Positions 58,339 to 64,000 of a stretch of DNA of 64,000 nt are shown here, piece after piece. The notes below the pieces were generated by a model. The model did no database searches and was not told the origin of the DNA. It saw nothing but the letters and a program-made list of their open reading frames with translations. Every line of letters starts with the position of its first letter. The first letter of the stretch is position 1. The stretch spans positions 53,046,385 to 53,110,384 of the forward strand of contig CM044315.1 in the NCBI GenBank assembly GCA_024291935.2. The letters run 5' to 3'. The translations under genes and the position numbers were made by a program. This DNA is from Okapia johnstoni (taxonomy: Eukaryota; Chordata; Mammalia; Artiodactyla; Giraffidae).

Positions 58339-59939
58339 TTATTAAGAAGATGTGGCAAGAATACACAAAAGAACTGAACAGAAAAAGTTTTAATGACCCA
58401 GATAATCACGATGGTGTGATCACTCACCTAGAGCCAGACATCCTGGAGTGTAAAGTCAAGTCGGCCGTAGGAAGCAGAACGACGAACAAAGCTAGTGGAG
58501 GTGATGGAATTCCAGCTGAGCTATTTCAAATCCTAAAAGATGTTGTTGTAAAAGTGCTGCACTCAGTATACCAGCAAATATGGAAAACTCAGCAGTGGCC
58601 ACAGGACTGGAAAAGGTTACTTTTCTTTACAATCCCAAAGAAGGGCAATGGCAAAGAATGTTCAAACTACCACAAAATTGTACTCATTTCACAAGCTAGC
58701 AATGTAATGTTCAAAGTTCTTCAAGCCAGGCTTCAACAGAATGCGAAGTGAGAACCTCCTTATATACAAGCTGGATTTAGAAAAGGCAGAAGAATCAGAG
58801 ATCAGATTTCCAACATTCTCTGGATCAAATAAAAAGCAAGGGAATTCCATAAAAACATCTACTTCTGCTTCATTGAATAAATGAAAGCCTTTGACTGCAT
58901 GGATCACAACAAACTGTGGAAAATTCTTAAAGAGATGGGAATACCAGGCCACCTTACCTGTCTCCTAAGAAATCTGTATGGTAGTCACGAAGCAACAGTT
59001 AGAACCAGACATGTAACAACAGACTGGTTCCAAATTGGGAAAGGAGTACATCAAGGCTGTATATTGTCACCCTGCTTATTTAACTTATATTCAGAGTACA
59101 TCATGAAAAATGCCAGACTGGATGAAGCTCAAACTGAAATCAAGATTGCCAGGAGAAATATCAATAACCTCATATGTGGATGACTTCACCCTAATGGTAG
59201 AAAGTGAAGAGGAACTAAAGAGACTATTGATAAAGGTGCAAAAGGAGAGTAAAAAAACTGGCTTAAAACTCAACATTCAAAAAACTAAGATCATGTCATC
59301 CAATCCCATCACTTCATGGCAAATAATTGGGGGGAAAATGGAAACAGTGACAGACTTTATTTTCTTGGGCTTCAAAATTACTGTGGATGGTGACCACAGC
59401 CATGTACATTTGCTCCTTGGAAGAAAATCTGTGACAAAACTAGATAGTGTTTTAAAAAGCGGAGACATCACTTTGCTGACAAAGGTCCTTATAGTCAAAG
59501 CTATGGTTTTTCCAGTAGTCACGTAAGGATGTGAGAGTTGGACCATAAAGGAGGCTGAGCACTGAAGAACTGATGCTTTTGAATTGTGGTGCCTAAGAAG
59601 ACTCTTGAGAGTCCCTTGGACAGCAAGGAGATCAATCCAGTCAATCCTATAGGAAATCAACCCTGAATATTCATTGAATGGGCTGATGCTGAAGCTGAAG
59701 CTCCATACTTTGGCCACCTCATGTGAAGAGCCAACTCATTTGAAAGGATCCTGATGCTGGAAAGGTTGAAGGCAGAAGGAGAAGGGGGTGACAGAAGATG
59801 ACGTGGTTGAATAGTATCACAAGCTCAATGGACATAAGTTTAAGCGAATTCTGGGTGATACTGAAGGACAGGGAAGCCTAGCTTGCAGAAGTCCATGGGG
59901 TTGCAAAGGGTCAGGCATGACTGAGCAGCTGAACAACAA
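58339..59939 (+). mobile_element. BovB LINE, 1.6 kb, 5'-truncated
   Basis: Begins in the middle region of ORF2 (aagaagatgtggcaagaat) and runs through reverse transcriptase and C-terminal region to the end (gagcagctgaacaacaa). Diverged from the young copies, with several stops and indels. Its 3' end (gaacaacaa) matches the older BovB at 14222 and not the tgaactgaac type. Confidence 0.92.
58347..59717 (+). pseudogene. BovB ORF2 remnant (reverse transcriptase)
   Basis: Frames in order: 58347-58751 with the ILECKVKSAVGS, GGDGIPAELFQIL and WPQDWKRLLF blocks; 58881-59183 with AFDCMDHNKLWKIL and IGKGVHQGCILSP; 59110-59526 with the catalytic box, which reads YVDD at 59173-59184 instead of the YADD of the other copies, and FLGFKIT. 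A stop interrupts the first frame at 58749-58751, and another is at 59524-59526 within the VMYGCESW region. The endonuclease part is absent. The enzyme would be a reverse transcriptase; this copy is dead. Confidence 0.88.
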
Positions 59940-60531
59940 AGCACTAACTTAACTGATGCATGTGGTATCTTAGGGAAGTCTTCTAAGTCTCTTCTATCAA
60001 AGAAAATTGAACTATGTAAATCAAGGAGACCACTGACCTGAGTTTTAATCTACAAAGACATTATGCATCGCTGTAATTTTATCAATTGGAAAGGAACCTC
60101 CTCTCAGGAATAGTACTTATATGAGTGGAAGGACATATTTTTTTAAGTTGCTTGTGTGGGTGGCGGGGCTTGGGGGAGTCCAGGAGGCTATTGACAGTAT
60201 GCACAAATAGTGAAAGTTCTTAAAATGGCCTTATAAGAATGGTGGGTCTGATTAATTGCATATTTTCTGTTTCATGGGGGGATGCATACTTGTGGTCAGA
60301 AAAGAGTGGCTCAGGGCAATACTAAGAACAAATACTGTCCCCACGCAGTCCTTCCCAAACTGATTCTGTGTAGTACTAAGTCTCAATGAAGATTATATAT
60401 TGAACAAACATTTTACTATCATCCTCTAAAAGTGTGCTAAATTTTTGACCTCACAAATTATTCATTTGTCTAAATTTGGACTTATTCTTATGTATTGTGT
60501 GATGTACTGCATGATATCCATCAAATACTAT
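59940..60531. other. Unassigned sequence
   Basis: No recognised feature. Confidence 0.5.
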
Positions 60532-60613
<82 letters not shown>

Positions 60614-60617
60614 CACA
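60532..60617. repeat. (TA)n(CA)n(TA)n compound microsatellite
   Basis: TA run, then atacatatac, about 15 CA units and a second TA run. 86 bases alternate purine and pyrimidine with no break. Same architecture as the array at 39160. Confidence 0.97.
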
Positions 60618-60834
60618 AGTGCCTTTTTTAACTGTGTAAGAAACAAATAATGTATTTAATGGAACATAGTAGGTTTGAAATATTTGTTCAATGATTAATG
60701 ACATAGTAACACCATTTATTACACTATTGTAAAGGTAAATACACTCCCATAATACAAATTGGAAGAAGCATTAATAAATAGAGGGTGTTATTTACCTAAA
60801 GGAGTAGACCAATAGAAAGTAGTATCAAGTAGGG

Positions 60835-61035
60835 CTTAAGCATTTGGATTTCAGAACAACTGACTTTTTTACTCCACCCTGTCTAACCCTTGCCATCTAT
60901 GACCTTGAGGAAACTATATAAATCATCCTCACTTTCATTTTAATATATGCCCCATAGTGTTTAATGAGATTCAGATGAGATAATTTAAGTGCTTGGCATA
61001 CTATTTGTTAGTTTAAAAATTATCAATACATGTTA
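60835..61035 (+). mobile_element. MIR SINE
   Basis: Sense MIR: gcatttggatttcagaac, ttgccatctatgaccttgagg, cctcactttcattttaatat, gattcagatgagataattt and aagtgcttggcatac, in family order. Confidence 0.78.
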
Positions 61036-61324
61036 GCCATAATTAACATTATTTCTTGAAGATAATTTATGGACTCCCAACTAAATTTTTTGTTTAAAAA
61101 AATTCTGTATTTGAAATATGTATTTAAACTGTTAGTCCTCTCCCCTATTAATGTTAACTATATATACTAATATGAAAAGTGTATAAATTTATAAAATGGG
61201 TTTTTTGACCCTCATAATGTGCAAACCTCATTTCATAGACTTTTATGATGTCTTCAAGTTTCTCTTCTGGAGAAAATGAGAAATGGAGATAACATGACTG
61301 TTATAGTGACCTATGCTAAAATAG

Positions 61325-61500
61325 ATGGGCTACAAACTTGACTGCTAGCTCCACTTTGCCATCAAGTTGCTAATCATATTTGGGGAAGTTATTTAACCCT
61401 TCTGAACTAGTTCGCTCCTCTAAAAATGGCAATCATAGAAATAACTCTTCCCAAAATTCAACTTAAAGGGAAAAGTAACATGAATGATTTTAAAGCATTT
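61325..61500 (+). mobile_element. MIR SINE
   Basis: Sense MIR: ctagctccactttgccatc, tttggggaagttatttaacc, cttctgaactagttcgctcc and ctaaaaatggcaatcatag. The 3' part is diverged. Confidence 0.68.
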
Positions 61501-61599
61501 TCTCAATATAAAATTCACATAATGTTCAGCTATTGTAATAACTCTGTATGCAGAGTTACTAAACTTATCTTGGTGATGATTTCATATTGTAAGTAAAGG

Positions 61600-61668
61600 T
61601 CAAATCACTACATAATACACCTGAGACTAACATGATATTGTATGCCAACTCTATTTCAATAAAAAAAA
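61600..61668 (+). mobile_element. L1 3'-terminal fragment
   Basis: The stretch ctgagactaacatgatattg followed by tatgccaactctatttcaat and an A-run fits the very end of an L1 3' UTR. No ORF2 sequence is attached. Confidence 0.55.
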
Positions 61669-62530
61669 GAGAGTTAACTTTTACAAGTGTATGTTTCCAT
61701 TTCCAATCACTATTTGCTACAGTGATTACCAGGAAAACTAAGTTGATGGAGTAATTGATTGATTGATTGATTGATCACTTCATTACATTAATCTAGAAAT
61801 AGGAAAAATATGATCTTGTATCTCACGGGAAAGACATCTGCATCAAATCCTCCTCCACTTTGCAGTATAAAAGTGTGCTTATGTTAAAGTGCCTCATTTA
61901 CATGAAAAAATAGCTCCCTGCCAAAAAAGAGCAATGTAACATAATTACTCTTGGCTTGGAAGCCTACTATTAGTTTATTCAATGACTTTCTCAAATGGTG
62001 CTGGGAGAATTTGACATGAAACATTTTTGTTAGAAAAAACATCTCTTAGCTTATGTATAATATAGACACAGAAGAAAAATATGAACGGTGGGAATAAGCC
62101 TACATTCAACAGTGACAAACTACTTGCCACAAAAATTTCTTAGGTTTAAAGTCCCTGGCTCTATTCTTGGGTTATGAGTGAGTGGTACACAATATATTCT
62201 CACATGAAACTGGTGGCTCTCTTCTGCTTGATCATATAACCAGTTACCTAGCCATTCAGACCCACTCAAGTAGGGCAAGGGGAATGGTATCTCATAGAAG
62301 GGAGAAGCAGGTGAGACATAAAAAGATCAGTACCTGGATAAAATCAAATATCTAGAGTGTTGCATTTTTATTGTGAGATATCTGAAGAACACAGTGACGA
62401 TTTTCAAAGCAGCAAAACAATAAATATGTCAACATGAGATTCTTACAGATTCTTGCTAACCAGAAATTTATTAACACAGAATTTTATGGTTCAAGCCTGT
62501 GAAATTTCAATACCCCTTTTATGAGGCAGT
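61669..62530. other. Unassigned sequence
   Basis: A (TTGA)n run of about six units lies at 61752-61775. Nothing else is recognised. Confidence 0.5.
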
Positions 62531-62542
62531 ATAAAGTACTTT

Positions 62543-62746
62543 GGGCTTCCCTCGTGGCTCAGACAGGAAAGAATCTGCCTGCAATGCAGGAGACCCAGGT
62601 TCAGTCCCTGGGAAGGGAAGACCCATGGAGAAGGGAAGGACTACACACTCCATTATTCTTGCCTGGGAAATCCCACAGACAAAGAAGCCCGTTGGGCTAT
62701 AGTGTATGGGGTTGCAGAGTCAGAGCAATGAAGCACACACACATGC
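62543..62746 (+). mobile_element. Bov-tA SINE with 12-bp target-site duplication
   Basis: gggcttccctcgtggctcag head, gttcagtccctgg box B, body and a (ca)n-like tail (gcacacacacatg). The perfect 12-bp repeat ataaagtacttt flanks it at 62531-62542 and 62747-62758. Confidence 0.95.
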
Positions 62747-62769
62747 ATAAAGTACTTTAGATTTGAGGG

Positions 62770-62950
62770 TCACACAGCCATTGGTTTGAATACTGTTTCA
62801 TTGCTTGCAATAATGACTTAGGGCAATTAAATTAGCCTCCCCAAGTCTCATTTTCTTAATGGGATAAAAAGAGAATAATAATAGTTCTAATTCTTGAATT
62901 ATGAAAATTAAATAATAAGATAATAAAATTTTCTCAAGAAGAAGGTATAT
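62770..62950 (+). mobile_element. MIR SINE
   Basis: Sense MIR: ttggtttgaatactg, aatgacttagggcaatta, gcctccccaagtctcatttt and aatgggataaaaagagaataataatag. Confidence 0.7.
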
Positions 62951-63254
62951 ATCAATTCCTGATACATCATTTCTATAGATACAATTGATAGTGTTAGGTA
63001 GACAGGTGCGAGGCACAGCATAGTAGTTGTCCATGTGGGTAAATTATGATACAATTTAAATGGGACATCAAAGGAATCCAGCGATAGTGCTTTCAGGACT
63101 GGCAAATACAAAAGAGAGTCGTTTACTCTATTGAAGCAGGGACTTGAGTACGTGGAAATGCAGCAGCAGGTTAGTCATTGAAGTCATGTTTATAGGACAA
63201 ACAAGTGAAAAACTGATTTACAAACATAGGTTTCCAATGATAAAAGAGATGTCA

Positions 63255-63400
63255 AATATTTATTCCCATTTTTATCCCATGGATGAAAAATAATGTTGTA
63301 TGGAAATGTAATTGACTTGTCCAAAGTTGTATAGGAATATTGGGTCTAGGATTTCAAGCCAATTGAAAGAACATATTTCTAACTACCGTACTATGTTGTC
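63255..63400 (-). mobile_element. MIR SINE
   Basis: Minus MIR: attcccatttttatccc, attgacttgtccaaagttg, gtctaggatttcaagcc and aactaccgtactatg. Confidence 0.65.
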
Positions 63401-63420
63401 CATCATATGTAAAGGTGAAA

Positions 63421-64000
63421 CTAAGACATCTCAGCTTGGGTAATTACAAGGATAACACATATAAAACTAATAGCACAAGTCTAGCATGGGAATAAATGTA
63501 GCTATCTAGTAATCCTTGCTTGAAATGGAACATGAGAGTTTTATATCTGAAAGCTCAGGATGGTACAAGGAATGATATATATTAAACCAGAAAAAAAGGA
63601 CAGAATTACCTCTACTAGTATTACTACATCTGCAGCAGCTATTGTTACCGGTAATAATAATGATAATAATTATAATATGACTACTAGCATTAATAGAATT
63701 ATATTGGCCAAAAGGGGGAGAAGGGGAATGTTAGTCCTAATTCCCTCTATTGACCATTTTGGTAGTGATATTAAAAAAAGAACATTTTAAAAATGGGCAG
63801 TGATCAAAATTTAATTATCATAATAGTTAAAAGCATGTTACATAGAAGATTTAACTTGAGCATAATTTTTGAAGCATTGATATAATTAGCAAGAATTAAG
63901 TCTACTCTGTTTTACCACTGGGAGAAATCTAGGAATAATAGGTAAAAGGAAATAATATGTTGGAATTAACCTAAATAAGAATGTTCTTTCAATAAAGAGG
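63421..64000. other. Unassigned sequence to window end
   Basis: A loose (AAT)n-like run lies at about 63652-63678. A 76-codon open frame at 63560-63790 is mostly low-complexity (Thr/Asn/Ser from AAT/ACT repeats) and is not called a gene. Confidence 0.5.

Noticed and set aside
61752..61775. TTGA tandem repeat as a regulatory array
   Set aside because: A short tetranucleotide microsatellite with no other sign of function.
1..64000. CRISPR arrays, phage, plasmid or operon systems
   Set aside because: Direct repeats here are dispersed SINE/LINE copies or microsatellites; there are no evenly spaced repeats and no prokaryotic gene organisation.

Overview
The window is a stretch of nuclear DNA from a ruminant, most likely a bovid (cattle, buffalo, sheep and goat cannot be told apart here). 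The evidence is the repeat content. There are about ten copies or fragments of the BovB (RTE-type) LINE, about seventeen Bov-tA/Bov-A SINE units, CHR-type artiodactyl SINEs and L1 3' ends of the ruminant type. Older mammal-wide repeats (MIR, L2, MER5A, MLT1 LTRs) lie beneath them. The DNA is AT-rich and I saw no CpG island. It reads as intergenic or intronic sequence. There are no bacterial operons, CRISPR arrays or canonical RNA genes.

Layout. 1-10 kb: a BovB fragment, an MLT1 LTR, an L2 fragment, and a Bov-tA at 9653 with a perfect 24-bp target-site duplication. 10.7-12.7 kb: an ancient L1 pierced by a younger L1 3' end and a Bov-tA, then a MIR. 14.2-16.0 kb: a 1.2-kb BovB inserted inside an older BovB. 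17.9-23 kb: a SINE/BovB cluster with a 68-bp alternating purine-pyrimidine tract and two MER5A elements. 24.4-27.5 kb: a nearly full-length but dead BovB, with endonuclease, reverse transcriptase and C-terminal regions recognisable. 28-33 kb: mostly unique AT-rich DNA. 33.0-35.5 kb: an MLT1-like LTR, then the decayed integrase end of a class I endogenous retrovirus. 35.7-45.6 kb: L2 fragments, microsatellites, a head-to-head SINE pair, and one candidate protein-coding exon on the minus strand (40167-40340). 46.1-46.6 kb: a probable solitary LTR. 49-55.7 kb: L2, two-headed SINEs, an L1 flanked by a 70-bp direct repeat, and a BovB interrupted by a four-part repeat mosaic. 57.9-60 kb: two more BovB copies. 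60.5-64 kb: a compound microsatellite, MIRs and a Bov-tA.

Every long open reading frame is a remnant of a retroelement. Nothing looks able to act as an autonomous element today: the largest BovB has lost two endonuclease active-site residues and has several frameshifts. In the usual scheme for these families, BovB supplied the enzymes that moved the Bov-tA/Bov-A SINEs, whose 3' parts derive from BovB, so the window holds both partners. I found no convincing new biological system. The observations worth following are the candidate exon, the two-headed SINE units, the 70-bp repeat flanking the L1, the nested BovB that creates a chimeric 242-codon frame, and the long alternating purine-pyrimidine tracts.
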